A stretch of DNA of 64,000 bases, from assembly GCF_024713975.1 (NCBI RefSeq), contig NC_091104.1:17069580-17133579 (forward strand), written 5' to 3'. Made by a program: the position numbers and the translations under genes. Positions 27,979 to 41,715 of the stretch are shown piece by piece. The notes under the pieces were generated by a model. That model ran no database searches and was not told the DNA's origin. It saw only the letters and a program-made list of their open reading frames with translations. Positions within the stretch are counted from its first letter, which is position 1. The number at the start of each line of letters is the position of its first letter. This DNA is from Paralichthys olivaceus (lineage: Eukaryota > Chordata > Actinopteri > Pleuronectiformes > Paralichthyidae).

Positions 27979-30900
27979 ATGCCGAAGAGATCGTGTCCGT
28001 TCCCTGAGACCTTCTCCTCTCAGTACAAAGTACACGTAAGACAACAGGAGCTGAACAACTTCGGAGTGTTCGGGAACAAATACCGGCAGGAAATCTACGG
28101 TAAGTACGAGCTAGCGTCGTAAAATGTTTTCCAGCGGGATTTGGTTCATCTTCCAAAATGTCCTCGATTTGTTGACGGTGGTCGCTTTTAATGTGTTTGC
28201 TCGTGTTCACCAAACGCTTAGCGGTCACACGATACTTGTCGTGTCATTAGTTTGCCCTGTTGAACAAGGTTTTCACGGCTAATGACCTCTGAGCTAACAC
28301 AGTGTGCGGAGAGTCACGTGTAGGCGTCTCTTTCTTTCACCAGAGAAGACAAAGAACTTGCTCTTTAACGGAGCCAAGGTCGTGATGGACAGAATCTGGA
28401 CCGGAGAGGAGAAGTCCACGGACCCGCAGTCAGCAGGACCAGCTGAGACACCCGCATGTAACCAGACCCTGCTGAGAGGACAGACTCTGATTGGACACGA
28501 TGGGAGACTGACGAGAGTAAACGCTGCACCAGGTGAGAACAGGTTGAAACCACATGCACCGACTCATCTGGACACAGCAGCATGAGAATAGTTCTGATGA
28601 GTAAATCAGGAACATTAACCTTATTGTATCCACATTCTATAAAAGGTCAAAAAGCTGCCACTGAATCAGAAGCCATGTCCCAAGTCACGGGGCATCCTTC
28701 TTTCGTAGGCCATGTAGAGGAGACCCCCACATTGGGACGCAGCTGGAGAAAAACCTCAGTGGGATTTTCACTAAAACAATAATAATAGAACGGCCCTCAG
28801 TGGTGTGCATACCTCCGAGGCCCCACAGTCTCCTCATTCATTTTTTTATTATAGATTTGCACCAAATTTCACACACTCATGGATACAAGTCCTCTAAATA
28901 TACCTCATTTTTATTTTATAAAATTATGAAAACTGCCTTGCAGTTTTGCAATGTTTAACCAAGTGAAATCCGTTTGTTAAGGATCCATGGCAAATTTTAT
29001 TGGGTTCTTTCTTGGCCCATGTCACACCCTTCCACTAAACTTTGCTGTTTCATAGTTTTGCGTAAAACCCGCTGACAATTAAGCAAACCAGCAGACAGGG
29101 GTTAAAACATAGCCTCCTGGCTGGAGGTCATACAAGGTCTAAAGATGTGAGAGCAGTGAAAGCACTGTAGTGAAGTGACTGATCTCTTCTCAAAAGAAGT
29201 ATTGGAAGTCACATATAATGCAAGTAGATCCTTTGGAGTAACTGGGCCACACTCTCCTAGCAAGACCTAAAGTAAGAGTGTGTTCAGCAGTCCTCAGTGA
29301 ACATATAACCTAGTGGAAATACTTATTGGACCATGTAAAGTCAAGATTGTGATTGTCCTCAAACAGCTGACACAATAGTTCGACCACAAGTTGTCCTGTA
29401 ATAGATCACGGAAAACGTAGGTCAGAGAGATTAATAATTGTACCCAACTAATTATGTTGTCTGGGTTAATGACATATCCAAGATGCTAGCAATGACAAAC
29501 CTTTTCTTTGATTTAGTCCATATGATATACTTACTATTAATTAAACGATCGTCACATTTTTGTGTATTAGCAGAATACTCACACTGCCAGATGCTGTAAT
29601 GATTCCTTCCCCCAAACCATGACATTTGGTGCTTTATTGGGTGAGAGAGAATGTTTGGCACAAAAAGGAATATGGCACAGTAAGCTGCAAAGCACACAAA
29701 GGATTTCCCCCCCTCAAAATAGCAGCTTTAAAAAAAGTTAGATTGTTCACAGACTTGGAATAGAGAAAATGGTGCCTCTTTCATCCCCTCTCCCTTTGCA
29801 GACTCCCGTTCTTGCTCTATGTAACTTTGGTGAGCGAGTACAGTCTCCTGTGAGAAGTGTTTAACTGACTGATTTTAATTGTTAGAATCAGGCCCAGCAA
29901 GTTCAAAAGTAATGCTGAACTGTAGATTAGTTTAAAAGACTTAAGTCATTGAAAACCAGTGTTTATTTCCAATATTCAGGAAATGTTTAAAATATCAAGA
30001 ATTCTGAATATAGTTCAGTGTAATTGTCACAGCAACAGCTCTTCTGCTTCAGGAAGCTGTGGATCATGGGTGATGTCCACCGTTCAGTTGTGTTTCGGTT
30101 CATTGAGTGGGACAACACAGTCAGAGCTCCAGTCAAGAGACTGATATGCTTTGTTTTTTTCTACACAAAAAGCCTCAAATCACTTAGACACTGAGCCCAA
30201 AAGAATGAGTTGCCACATCTGGCTGCAGAGGGCGCTGTGTACTCCATACCCCAAAAGAAAAGGTTTGTTTGTTTTTTACCAGCAGATGTCACCATTGGCA
30301 CAGGATGGTAAGTGTGCACTCAAACTGAGGTGCTTTGCTAAATGCCAATCCATTGTGCGGTGTACCTTGTGTCTAGGTACACCAGCGATTCCTGCAGGCT
30401 GCTGTGTTTGTCAGAAGAGCCAGGGCTCCAGGACCCCGTGCTCCCAATGTGACCGCCCAGTGTGTTCCTCCTGTACGCGACAATGCTCGAGCTGCTCCAG
30501 CTTCTGCTGCTCTGTCTGCACCATCATAGAGTAAGTCATTTCTGATTGCCTTGTCACTCCATTTCCCCAAACACCTCAACATGGTTGAATATTAAAAAAC
30601 TTTATCCTTTATCAATATAACTGTTAAATTTCAGTTGACAAGAAAACCAAAGGATAGACAGCATTTCTCCTTTTTGTTAGGAGGATTTTCATAATTGTCC
30701 AAACCAGGCACAAAAATATTGGCCTTAAAACATCAGTTGCTGGCAAGAAACTATTTAACTGCGTGTTTGTCTTTTTAAGTATGACAAGGCAACTCACATC
30801 TTTCAAATGGTGAGTTGGACCAAGTAACTTACTTGGAAAATCTGTGCATGACGTCCAAGTTTAGATCGAATTACAGTTTTTATGTAATCAGGTTATTTTT

Positions 30901-31524
30901 CCCGTAACACTGCAAGTTTTGCCGTGTTGCAGCATATTTTGTAGTTGGTTTCCTTTTCTGTATCATTTTTTTACCTGTAGCGCTCATGGCTGCCTCTATC
31001 CACTTGTCGATGTAGCCTTTGAGATCCAGTGTGTAGGATTCAGGGTTAAGGTTATGGGCAGAAATTGGAATATAATATTTAAAATCATATTTTCATTAGT
31101 GTGAAATCACCTGGAACCAAGAACCAGTTTGTTATCTTGGAATAGAGCCTCTAGATCTATATAGCGTGCCCAGACAGGACAAATCAAACACTGGCTGGAA
31201 CAAGCGCCTTTTGTGTTATGTCACCTGAAGGCCTCTAAAGTTTCTCTTGCATGCTTGGAAGTGAAGTGAAGGGGGTTTTCAGTTTAACCACTAGATGTCA
31301 GTAAATCCTAAGCACTGGCCTTTAAAGTCTGAGAAACACTGAAACCCCAACTTGGTGAATGTGAAGTCATCTTGGATAGTACAATGGTCCAACATTTCGA
31401 AAACATTTTCTGTTAATGATCAATGATAACATATAAACAAGTTAATAATATTCAGTATCATTTCCCCCCCCACAGTTACAGCGGACAATATGATGAAGTA
31501 CTGTGCTGCAGCTGCTCGACATAA
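27979..31524 (+). CDS. siva1: SIVA1, apoptosis-inducing factor Siva (complete, 4 exons)
   Basis: Siva is a small pro-apoptotic and regulatory protein, first described as a CD27-binding protein. Exons: 27979-28099, 28344-28532, 30377-30530, 31476-31524; phases agree and give 170 aa (human 175). The N-terminus MPKRSCPF is identical to human over the first eight residues. KTKNLLFNGA and GQTLIGHDGRLTR mark the middle region. The C-terminal third is cysteine-rich (CCVCQ, CSQC, CSSC and CSSCSSFCCSVC patterns), matching the B-box/RING-like zinc-binding region. The last exon is short, ends VLCCSCST, and follows an acceptor preceded by a C-run. An AATAAA at 31698-31703 likely ends the transcript. Intron 2 is the longest and holds a repeat D copy. 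Confidence 0.93.
28850..29110. mobile_element. Fish dispersed repeat D, copy 2 (SIVA1 intron 2)
   Basis: Contains TTTGCACCAAATTTCACAC, TCTTTCTTGGCCCATGTCAC and CCTTCCACTAAACTTTG, then GCCTCCTGGCTGGAGGT. It matches the family at 26640-26815 and 56550-56905 in its overall plan. The rest of this intron (29111-30376) shows no recognisable feature. Confidence 0.45.
31017..31327 (+). mobile_element. Percomorph MITE C, diverged copy (SIVA1 intron 3)
   Basis: Starts ATCCAGTGTGTAGGATTCAG and ends with CCACTAGATGTCAGTAAATC and CACTGGCCTTTAAA. It is the same family as 15297-15645, but in the opposite orientation and more diverged. Confidence 0.6.
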
Positions 31525-31697
31525 AGGAGGATCAAAGGACTGATCAGGAGTTTATGCTTGAATATGTATCTAATGTATATTTAGTTATGAGACACGACAT
31601 ATTGCTCAGACTACATTTTATACCTGTGGTGTTTTTTTTAACAATGTGATCAAAATCTTGTATATGTGTATATGTATTCCTTTTCAAAAGTAACTGA

Positions 31698-31703
31698 AAT
31701 AAA
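31698..31703 (+). terminator. SIVA1 polyadenylation signal
   Basis: AATAAA in the context TGAAATAAACTTG, about 175 bases after the stop codon, with AT-rich sequence downstream. Confidence 0.6.
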
Positions 31704-31749
31704 CTTGAACTATTTTGTACACAGTTAAATGAAATTTCTTTTGAGTTCA

Positions 31750-34700
31750 CTTGTTAATGTGTTTATATAATCTGAATGATTAAAGATGCACAGGAACTTA
31801 ATTTCATAAATATTACAAAACTACTAAATCCCCTGAAAGGCAACCGAGTTGTCTTCTGTCTGTGTTGTTGATGCATCAGCAGATGGCAGCACACTTCAAG
31901 GACTTAACCGTGTTCCTCGCCGACTGCGTCCCAGTCAGGCTAATTCACAGAACGCTGCTTTGTGTGTGGATGAACAAATTAATCTCACCGTGCTAAGGAG
32001 GTACTTTTTCAACCTCTTACTTAAAAGTGTGAAAGTTTTGTCTCAGCTTGGCAATGATAATGAAATTCCAATCCAGCCTGCATTGCGCTGACCTTGAGAA
32101 TCTGCTATCAGATTTATTTATTAAAACAAGATGACCCAGAGGTTGAGCAGGACCGGGGCATTTGCAGCAGACAATTTGGCTACAATTATCCCCGCTGGAC
32201 ACGACCTTGAGGGTGTAGTCATCACTTTGTCTTGGCCATGGCTCGTCACTGATGATGACTGCTTTCAGGGTCAGGTATTGTACACTGTGAGTAATTGTTC
32301 TTGGTGGCACAAGTCCTCAGCACTCAGCTTTATAGAAAGCAGCCGCATGACATGCTATTATAGATATTAGCATGGATGAGTACACTTCCTGGAGCTTATT
32401 GCATATGCGCCTGTGAGCTGTTGAGTCACATCCCCGGCTCAGCGGGCCAGTTGTGGCTCTGTCGGTCTTTGGGGAGCTCTGCAGTTGGTGTCCGAGGGCA
32501 CCACTTGATTTCTGGCTCAGCGAACAAGACAGCTGCTGGCAAGCAAGGCGTCAAGTTGTCTGCACATTTCTTGATAAGGCTTTAAGGAACTCGGAGGTGA
32601 TCATTAAACACTTGTAAGGAAGACACATTTAAAATTGTATGCCAATTTGGCCTTTGGATCCACTTTATAAAAGGATAGGAGTAATTGGCTGAAATCAATA
32701 GGTGATAATGCAGAATATTAATCTGCGGCAGATTCGTTGAAGACTCAATTCATTTATTGTTGAATCTATGGGTTGAATCACTGTAAACTGAAAATCTCTG
32801 GGTTTTAAACATTTGGATCATACAAAACAAGATATTTAGTGATATTCTGAGCTCTTAGAACTTTTTTTTTTGAGTCATTAGTTGTAAAGGATATTAATAG
32901 ACTACGGATAATGGGGAAAAATACAGTTCAGCCCCAATACAAAAGTTCCATAAAACTAGATGTTTCACAAAAATGTCTTTATTTCCGTGGCTCTCCAAGT
33001 AACACACAACATTTCCAACATAGTGTCTAACTATAGGCTACTTATTATCCTAATCGCCAAGTATATTTCAGATGATGTTTTCATGTGGCATACTGTATTC
33101 GCTGTCCAGGGACTGCAGATGCAGATTAACTAAACTAACCAGCTGAAATTACAAGGACATGTTGGAAATGTTCTTTATCCTGAGGAGATACATTTGTTGT
33201 AATGGTCTGAGTAACACTGTTGAGGAGTTATGAGTCACAGAAAGCTCCAAATATTTGAGTCCCGCTTTCAACGATGAAACCATTCAACTAATTTCCTGTG
33301 ATCCATCGTTGCATCAGACCTCTCTTTATTACTCTTTGGGAAAGTAATTTACAGAATGTCAATGGAGAAAAGTCGGCACAGGTCACAACCTCAAGAATCA
33401 CTCTTCCATTCATCCTCTATTCCTTCACCTTAATCAATCAGGGCTATTGCATTAAAGAGGCAAATATCAGTGGCAGGACTCCATTGTCTTGACCCTCTCC
33501 TTATTCTGAAAGCAAAACGTTTAAGACTCTAGATGCAGGACATTAAACAGGGGACATTGCTGTATGTCATCCAAAATGTCCACTATATTAATTGTGGACT
33601 TATTAGACTAAAGGATGCTGATGCGCAGCCCCCCCCCCCCCCTTTGCTATCGCTTAATAAGGATGTGATGTGTTTATGCACCTTCAGAAACAAGACAGCT
33701 GCAGCTGCCAAGGTTTTCACTACATCCCCATCCCTGACACCCAAAGAAGAGAAAGAGAGAAAAAAAGGTCATGGTGTGCTTTCTCTCACCCCCGCCCCAT
33801 GAATGGGCCCTCCTCATCCTCTCCCTGCTGCATGTATGGCCCGCATGTCTGCGAGGAGAAGGGGGCCACATAATCGCCCACAGAGCTCCAGACAGGACCA
33901 ACTGCGGCCGGCCAGCGGGAGCACGTGGCTTTGTCTTTCACCCATTCTTTTGGGGACCAGCTGTGGTCTGAGCGTGGCGAGCGTCAGGCCCAGTGATGCT
34001 GCTGCTATAAATATGCGTCAACGAGTGTGAGTAAGTGACAGCTGTACACTGGACCAAGGACACACTGTCTTGGCACTGTCAGGGCAAGCCGCTCCAAAAA
34101 AGGCAAACGCAGTATACGAGGGCACCAGTTGATATGTACTTATGCACATGTAGCAATTCATACAGAGTTCAGATCTGGGTCGCAGGTTGGGATTAAGAGT
34201 GTAAATGCTGCTTCACATGTCTGATTTGTAAAAGCTGGCTGTAATGGACTCTGGCTGAGATTTATTTTTACTCCAGACTATTAGTTTATTCATTGAGAAT
34301 CCAATTATTATTGTTTGTTCTGGGCAGTAGCGGGATTTTCTGAAAGTCATAAGAATGGCTCCTGCAAAATTAAGTGGATGATAACGTATGCATGTGTTAA
34401 TACAGAGAAAAACTACCCCTGTGGTTGTGTGTGTGTGTGCACGTGCATCGTCTGTGCACAGGCGCGTGTGTGACTGTGTTTGTGTGCCCTTTTCAAGTGT
34501 GACCACCTGTCTTTTGTTAAGAAATAAATAAATAAACACAGGCCACACCAGCTGTCCCTGGCAGTCCGTCCCTTCAGAGGTCAAGGGCTCCCACCGCTGG
34601 CCCTGTTGAGGTTGTGGACACTTACAACTTTCCTCTCAACTTCTCTTGAGTGCCTCTAAACGCACACACACACACACAAAAATCATTCAAAGCCAAAGGA

Positions 34701-37700
34701 GCCCGGCTTTGAGCCTCAGAAAAGGAATGTTTTATTACACCATCGAGTTACACTGCACATATCCCAGCTCGTCACCCTGCAGCTAAGCTCTATCACATGG
34801 CCCCAACTTTCCATGTGAAGGTCTTGGTCCATAGTTAACACACACACACACACACGCACACACCAGGCAGCCCCTGGATCCTGAAGGCAGATGTGAGATG
34901 TTGCTGTGGATGTGTACAGTGTGAGGTGTCCACAGCGCTGCGGAGTGGCCCTTATTTATTGTGGGCGAAGCTGTTGCCAGGGCTGTTCAGGGTGTTTATG
35001 AATGATCTTGGGAGGACATTGTTTTCTTTATGTTGGAGCTGCCTGGCCAGCGCCGCTGTGTCGTCTGTTTGTGCATAAAGTACGTGCTGGGGAGCCGCGC
35101 CAGACAATAGCCTGGCTGAACTACTACCCATGCACACAATGGAGTGGTGGGATGAGGCCGAGGTTTGGGGCCATGGTTTTGGGGGCTGTGGGGGTGGAGG
35201 TAGGATGGATGGGGGCAGGGGCAGTTGGATGTGGCCCATGTCTATATGGCGTTCCCAGAATGGGTGAGCTGGGCCTGGGGGGAGGGTGGTGGGAACCCGA
35301 GCACATCCCCATTGGGATCACGCCGCGGAGCAGCTGGATTTCTTTCATGGTGCAGCGGGGAAATAATTAAAAGTTCTCCCCATTGTAAATGTCCACTGAA
35401 TTGGCATCAAGCAGACTTGCAGGTTTCTTACATGTTTCTTTACGTACAGATAACACAAATCGTGTGTAGTTTAGTTGCTATAAGTTAAGTTTAAGTAATA
35501 ATTACATTACAAAGGCAGCTGGCTCTGTTATTCCAGGTTTAGCTCTAGTATTGGCATCAGGTCTGGAACAATGGGAGCTCATCTTGAAATCGCTCTGTCC
35601 TTGAGCTCAGTTTATGGTTTCAGAGGGATACGGCCTGCAAGACCAGCAGTATTATCACATTCTGTTGTCTCTTTACACATTGCAGTGACACACACACACT
35701 TGCTGCTGTGTGTCAGACAAGTCACCTCTTAAGTATTTATGAGTAAGAACCTGCTTCTCTTATATTGATCATCATGTGTTGGATTACGTGTGAAAAGGTG
35801 CATGTACATGAATGAATGGAGTCCAGACAACGAAAGAAAGTTGTTCCATTTAATTCTATGCATAATCTTAATAAAGACCTAAATCAAGATTGTCACATTT
35901 CCACAGCACACACACACACAAGCACACTCCAAAAGCGCAAACAAAGAAAATGCACATACAGTTATAGATCAAATTAAATTGCCTCAATATCTAAGCAATG
36001 TCAATTCTGCATAAAGATTGTCCTCTAATCTCTACACGACTAACACTGAAGCAATTGATTACTATAAAATATACCTTTCTTATTAAAAAATTATATTAAA
36101 ATCTAATGGCACTTCTACAAATTCTATTAAAAAGATTTTTCGTTTGACATTTAGAAGCTTTTTGTCTTTTTTTTTTTTAACCCAAATTAAAAAGGAGACA
36201 GTCAAATGTTGCACAAGAAGCAAAATGCAATAATAAATATTTCTCATGATTATACACAATTTCACAGTTGTATCCTGCAGAGGACAAAATTCCAGTATCG
36301 GTAAAGTCTTTTTTTTTTTTTTACTTAAAAAGATCATACAGCATGAGTTAGGAGAACACAGCCCTCAGTCGAGAGAGGCACCATCTCCACAAAAGTCAAC
36401 AATCAAAATCTCAGTGTTTCACATTCAACAGTGACATTAACTGAGGAACATACTGTTAGTTCCCACTAGCACTGGCTTCTAAAGAGCCAAAACACAAATG
36501 CTTGTCTTCAGTTTAACAAAAATCCAAAACAGATTTAGTCACAGACAAAAAAAAAAGGGTGAAATAAATCTCAAAACCTTGATGTAATCTCTCTCAAAGC
36601 AGCAACAATAAATGGACTTCAAACCTTCAGTTTGTCAGGATTTACATTTTTTGATATGATAGAAATGAAAAATAAGAACCAACAGCTGTGAAGGGTTTCA
36701 CATTAGTGGGCGAGCCACTGCAGCTGTGATGTGAACGTTGACACCGCCGACGAGGGCAAAAATGTTCAGTATTGAAAAAGGCCTTCTCCAGATGCAACAC
36801 CTATCCGTGTGTCTACAAGGCACATGTGGTGATCATCCTGGAGGTATAAATAAAGACTGCAAAGAATAAAAAGAAGGAAGAGATTTTTTTTTACATGTCA
36901 TTAGTTTGTCTGTTCGTCTACCTCTGTACACATGTACATTAGAGAATCAAGTTATTTTTAGATAGATTAGAAATGAAACAGTGACAATCTACATTCCAGC
37001 GGTTGGATTGAAATATACATTACTAACACTATTGTGGCATCTATGTAGCTGACACAAGTCTATTGTTCTGATGAATAACCAAAGTGATTAACCTGTCGTG
37101 GGAACAACAGGAGTGTTTGTGCAAGTAAACAAGGGGAGCCAAACTACAAGCAATTCCCGTTCGCTAGGGCTCTGTTGTCAACGGCCAGTCCGGGAGGTTG
37201 CATGTAATTCCAAAAGAAATGATCTGATTCCTTCTAAACTTGGGTTTCTCCGCTTAAAACCTTTGCAAACGCTCAGAAATCACTTTTGTGTCCTGAAAGA
37301 AACCTTGGTGATTCACATAAAAGTCAAAATGAGAAAAACGAAACCTCAGGGTTTCTCTGTAGAAATGGACAGGCTAAAAGCACATACGTCTGACCTCTAT
37401 TCCAGATATTCCGCGTCAGTCTCTGCAACTTTTCTTGAAAACAATACTCTGATATTCTCGTGATAGATGTGCAATCAAATCACCGTGGTACTTCTGCATG
37501 TAGGGGGAACAATGAAGCGTTTATCTACTGCATGCTGGGACGGGGGGGGGGGGGCCCTGTTCTTTGATGCCTCCGAACAATACACCTGTTTGCAGTTTCC
37601 TTGGTCTCCCTTTGCCAAATACATTTCTCACATTCCAAGGGCTCCATTCAATACAGAAAAGTGCAAAGAGAGACTTGCGCTGGCTTTTCTCCCCACAGTT

Positions 37701-39822
37701 CTGAGAGAGAGATGCATAATGATCCCTTGAGAACTACCTGGGACTTGGTAGGGAGAGAGGTGGGGGTGGGACAATGCCTGTATTGTCTCGTTTCTATAGG
37801 TAGCCGATGCCGTATCAATGTGACTGTGCTTGTGGACCGCTGTTTCCTGTGGCCAAACAGCAGTCGGAGCGCTTACTAACTGCTCTGATTTGTGCGGGGC
37901 GGAGTCCAATCAAGTCTTAAAAATGGAGGAAAAAGAAAGAAGGAACCAAACTCTCTCTGGAAGACGTGACACTTTTAAGAGGTGGTGGCCTCGATAAGAC
38001 ACCTGACTCCTCGATGCGTGATGTCACACGGAAAAACAAACAGTCTGATAAATAGAATATATATTTACATTAAATATACAAACAGTAAGAAATAGCAGCC
38101 TAGACAATAGTGTTGAAACTATACGCATGCTAAAAACAAGTGCTTCTCTATGTTCCATGTGACACACCTTGAACACTCCACAGAGGTTTCTACATGGTGT
38201 ATTAAAAATACAATTACAGTAACTTGATTTGCACAGAGAAAATGAACAGACAGCCCCCAAATACCAGTTAATGAGTACCAAGATCGCTATAGGCAAGACG
38301 TGGCGTCTCTCGAGCTCATAGAAACAAGAACTACACCTACAGTTAACCCTGAACCAAACTAATAAATAAAATTCTGATCAAGTCTTCTCAGGACAGATTA
38401 GACAAATATCAGGAACTTTTAGCGCCACACCTCGTGCTGGGAACGGACAGAAGAAGATCCACTTCCCGCCCAAAAGACTTGCGCCGCTAAACGCTCCAAC
38501 TTCATCAGTAGTAACTTAGACACACGTACAGTAAGAATAAATGTGGAGAAAGTTAATTCGGAGAAAGAAAAGTCAGCAGGTTCGGCCAAATGGCACATCT
38601 CAGACAAACACCACCTGTCTCCGTCTTTGCCCTCCCTGCCTGCGGAGGGTTTGCCTCAAACCCCATATCAACGTGCCCTTTATATGCCATACCAGGAAGT
38701 AACCAGGTAATTTACCGGCAACTTTTTGCTTTTAACCCAAACGCACCAATAAACATTTAACTGACAGGAGCTTGATTTACTTTCATTACATTCTTGTAAA
38801 AAATTATTAAATTAAGCACACGCTTGGATCCTTCCAGAGCAGACGATTACCTTTGTTATAACCTGGTATACGGAGTGTTATCCAGATTTAAAGGCATGAT
38901 AATATATATATCATTCTTGTTTTTAGTAAGTACACTAGGTTGAGGACTTGAATAGGCACCAGTGTTACAGGCATCAGCCCCTAACTAATTCTCCATCCCT
39001 CCGCTGCTTATACAACATTTCTTTTTAAGTATTACAAGGCCGTGTCATCGATATGTGCACACTTACATTAGTAACTAAAAGAGCTGTTAACTCTCCCCAA
39101 GGCAAAAAAAGAAACATGATGATATAATGGTCTGGGTCTCTTGTTCTAAACAACATAAAACTGTAGTTGACTTCATTTCAACCAAACATAAACTGTGAAC
39201 AATAATATTAATCATACTTCCAGTAGTCAGACTTCATTAGTTTTGCTGCCTTATGATAGTTTACTTGTTAGAGGACTAAACAAATCCCAAATAATAAATA
39301 ATAATAATAATAAATGAAGGAGCGTTTGAAAAAAAATCAAATATTGCTACTCACGGACGGTTCTGATCTCCCATGTGCACAAAAGTCTCAACTACTCTAA
39401 CGATTGTATTAACATATGTTAGCATTAGCCATCATTACCCAGAGGGTAAAAACATAGGATGTTTTTTTTCTCTCTCTCAGTAAATAAACTCAACAGATTG
39501 ACACAAACAGGGCAGAAACAAACAAGTGCATCGTCTGATTTGTTCATCGTCGCTCACACAGATCCAGCTTGAATTTCACAGCACCCATGTTAATCTGAGC
39601 AGCCTCTGCACCTTCAACATCGTCGGCACAGTAAACAGCTCCAGTCTCAGAAGTTGCTACATCTTTTTAAACTTGAGAAATGCCACATGGGGTTAGAATC
39701 CAAAAGATATGTCTCCGACAGACTGCCAACATGTGTATACTAACAGGAGAATGGTTCAGTAATTGTATTCAGTGTATGATAAGACATTTCTGTCTTATGC
39801 AATGGCACTGGTGAGAGGTTTT
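31750..39822. other. Gene-poor interval; part may be ZBTB42 3' UTR
   Basis: About 8 kb between SIVA1 and the ZBTB42 stop codon. Short open frames here lack domains and splice support. Homopolymers occur (C-run at 33630-33643, T-runs near 36170 and 36309, G-run near 37542) along with small (CA)n tracts at 34665-34677, 34841-34862 and 35908-35920. From about 35,860 to 39,822 I see no mobile element, which would suit a long minus-strand 3' UTR, but I cannot place its poly(A) site. Confidence 0.4.
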
Positions 39823-41406
39823 TTATCCAATGGCGAGAGTCTTGACAAGGCCACAGTGAAACTTCCTGATGTGGCGGTAGAGGTCCCCAGACTGGGTGAA
39901 GCGCCGCTCACACCACTTGCAAGCGTGAGGCTTCTCACGTGTGTGCACTACAGCATGCCGACTCAAGTTATGAGAGTACTGGAAGCTCTTGCCACACTGG
40001 CCACAGGTGTATGGTTTCTCACCAGAGTGTGTGCGCTCGTGGCGCTTAAGGGTGTACATGCAGGAGAAGGTCTTGTTGCACTGCATGCAGGTGGGGACCG
40101 AACCATCTGGGGACAGTTTGGAGCGAGCGCCTTCCTTCTCGCGGAAGTGTGAGCTGAGGTGCAGTTGCAGCACATGAGGGCTGGGGAAGACTTTGCTACA
40201 GAGAGGGCACACACACACCTGTTGCCCCGGGGGCAGGAGCACACCGCTGGAGGTGGAGATGTCTGAAGAGGCCAAGTCGTCCTCCTCCTCCTCCTCGCTG
40301 TCCCCCAGAAGCCTGCCCCTCCGCTCCTCCAACGCCCTGCCTGGGGCGCCCTCCCTCCCTCTGCAGGCCTCCCCCTCCTCGTCCATCAGGTCCTCCTCCT
40401 GGGAGAGCAGGGCGGCTGTGGAGCCGTTGTTGCCTGGGAAGAGGGCAGCGAACCCTGTCACCACCGAGCTCCTGGCACTATTCCCAAAGCGCTGGCTCTC
40501 AGGGCTCATCGGCTCACTGTCCTCCTGCTCTGACAGCAAGTCGTGTTCGTCTTTAACAAGTGGCTCAATGCCCTGCTGCTGGCTGTCGAGGGCCAGCTGT
40601 CCCGAGACGTAGGAGGGGTGTAAGGGATCTCTGCTAGACAGAGGCTTGAAAGACAAATCCAGTGCACAGTCCATGTCATCTGAAGCCCGGGACCTCTGGG
40701 ACAGCAATGCGGTGGAACTACTGACATCAGCTTTTGTTTTTCCAGCTGTTTGGACGCAGGGCTCGGCCTCTGCTGACACATAATTGACACTTACAAGGTC
40801 CGGGGACCTGCCAGAGTGACCGTTCGCCTTCTGCCTGCTCCGTGTAGACCTATCACAATCTGTGACAGCCAGCCTGAGTTCGCTGTTGTCCATGTCAAAC
40901 TCTTCTGCCGGGGGGGCCCTGTGAAGCCCCAGAGACTGTGACTGGAGCTGTCGCCGGAGTAGCTGTTTACTGTGCAGCTCGCCATCCGAGGAATTTTCCC
41001 TGTCCAGGCAGCTGAGTCCCAAACCCTCGTCCAGGCACAAAAGTTCCTTATCCTTAAGCTTGCCTTTGCACACTTTGACTATATCATACATGTGGAGGTA
41101 GCTGGCTGCTGCCAGGACATCCTCCACTGGCAGAGAGCTGAACTCCAGCTTCCCCTCATACATAAATTCAAGGAGCAGACTGAAAGCAGGGGCTGTCACA
41201 ATGTCACTGTTGAGATGCACAACGTCCCTTTTGTCTAGCTGGTCCCTGTAGAAGAGATGGAAGTACATGCTGCAGGAGGCCAGCACGGCTCTGTGCGCTC
41301 TGAATCGAGCCTCGCCGACTAGAACAGTGCAGTCACAGAGGAAACCTTGGTGACGCTGCTGACTCAGACACTGCAGCAACTGGCGGCTATGGTCTGGGAA
41401 CTCCAT
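39823..41406 (-). CDS. zbtb42: ZBTB42, BTB/POZ zinc-finger repressor (complete CDS in one exon)
   Basis: A nuclear C2H2 zinc-finger transcription factor, close paralogue of the repressor ZBTB18; ZBTB42 is linked to skeletal muscle. The frame gives 527 aa from the conserved start [21 protein letters not shown] dimerisation domain fills about residues 14-115 ([31 protein letters not shown]). A long acidic linker follows. Four C2H2 fingers lie at about 400-420, 440-460, 468-488 and 496-517, each with a C-x2-C-x12-H-x3/4-H pattern. ZBTB42 rather than ZBTB18 is favoured by [19 protein letters not shown] and the short end [12 protein letters not shown], and by the neighbours SIVA1 and AKT1. Human ZBTB42 is shorter (422 aa), so the linker here is longer. 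The start is 14 bases inside an exon whose acceptor (CACCAG|GTTATG) ends at 41421. Confidence 0.92.
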   Translation of the reverse strand: MEFPDHSRQLLQCLSQQRHQGFLCDCTVLVGEARFRAHRAVLASCSMYFHLFYRDQLDKRDVVHLNSDIVTAPAFSLLLEFMYEGKLEFSSLPVEDVLAAASYLHMYDIVKVCKGKLKDKELLCLDEGLGLSCLDRENSSDGELHSKQLLRRQLQSQSLGLHRAPPAEEFDMDNSELRLAVTDCDRSTRSRQKANGHSGRSPDLVSVNYVSAEAEPCVQTAGKTKADVSSSTALLSQRSRASDDMDCALDLSFKPLSSRDPLHPSYVSGQLALDSQQQGIEPLVKDEHDLLSEQEDSEPMSPESQRFGNSARSSVVTGFAALFPGNNGSTAALLSQEEDLMDEEGEACRGREGAPGRALEERRGRLLGDSEEEEEDDLASSDISTSSGVLLPPGQQVCVCPLCSKVFPSPHVLQLHLSSHFREKEGARSKLSPDGSVPTCMQCNKTFSCMYTLKRHERTHSGEKPYTCGQCGKSFQYSHNLSRHAVVHTREKPHACKWCERRFTQSGDLYRHIRKFHCGLVKTLAIG

Positions 41407-41715
41407 TCTTCCTTCATAACCTGGTGAAAAACAGGACAAACAGGATGGTGGATGAACGAAATGGAGCCGATCAAAGGAGCTCGTGCATCGGACACGAAAA
41501 CAAGCTCGAAGTATAAAAACAGAGAAATGAACTTCTTCCAAATTATGCGTGATTTTAAAAGTACCGGAAAACACAGAAAACATGCTTTAAATACAACAGA
41601 AAATCCTTCCCAATTTTTAAACTTGATCCAGAAATATTCTTAAATGTCTGCATGAACAACTTTATCCAACTTGAGGATCCCAACACTGATGCAGGACACT
41701 CCGCGCTGCGCTCAC

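Noticed and set aside
39763-40612. Plus-strand open frames over ZBTB42
   Set aside because: Antisense to the zinc-finger and acidic regions; no domain of their own.
39823-41406. ZBTB18 rather than ZBTB42
   Set aside because: The BTB and fingers are similar, but the C-terminal end, the [13 protein letters not shown] motif and the synteny fit ZBTB42.
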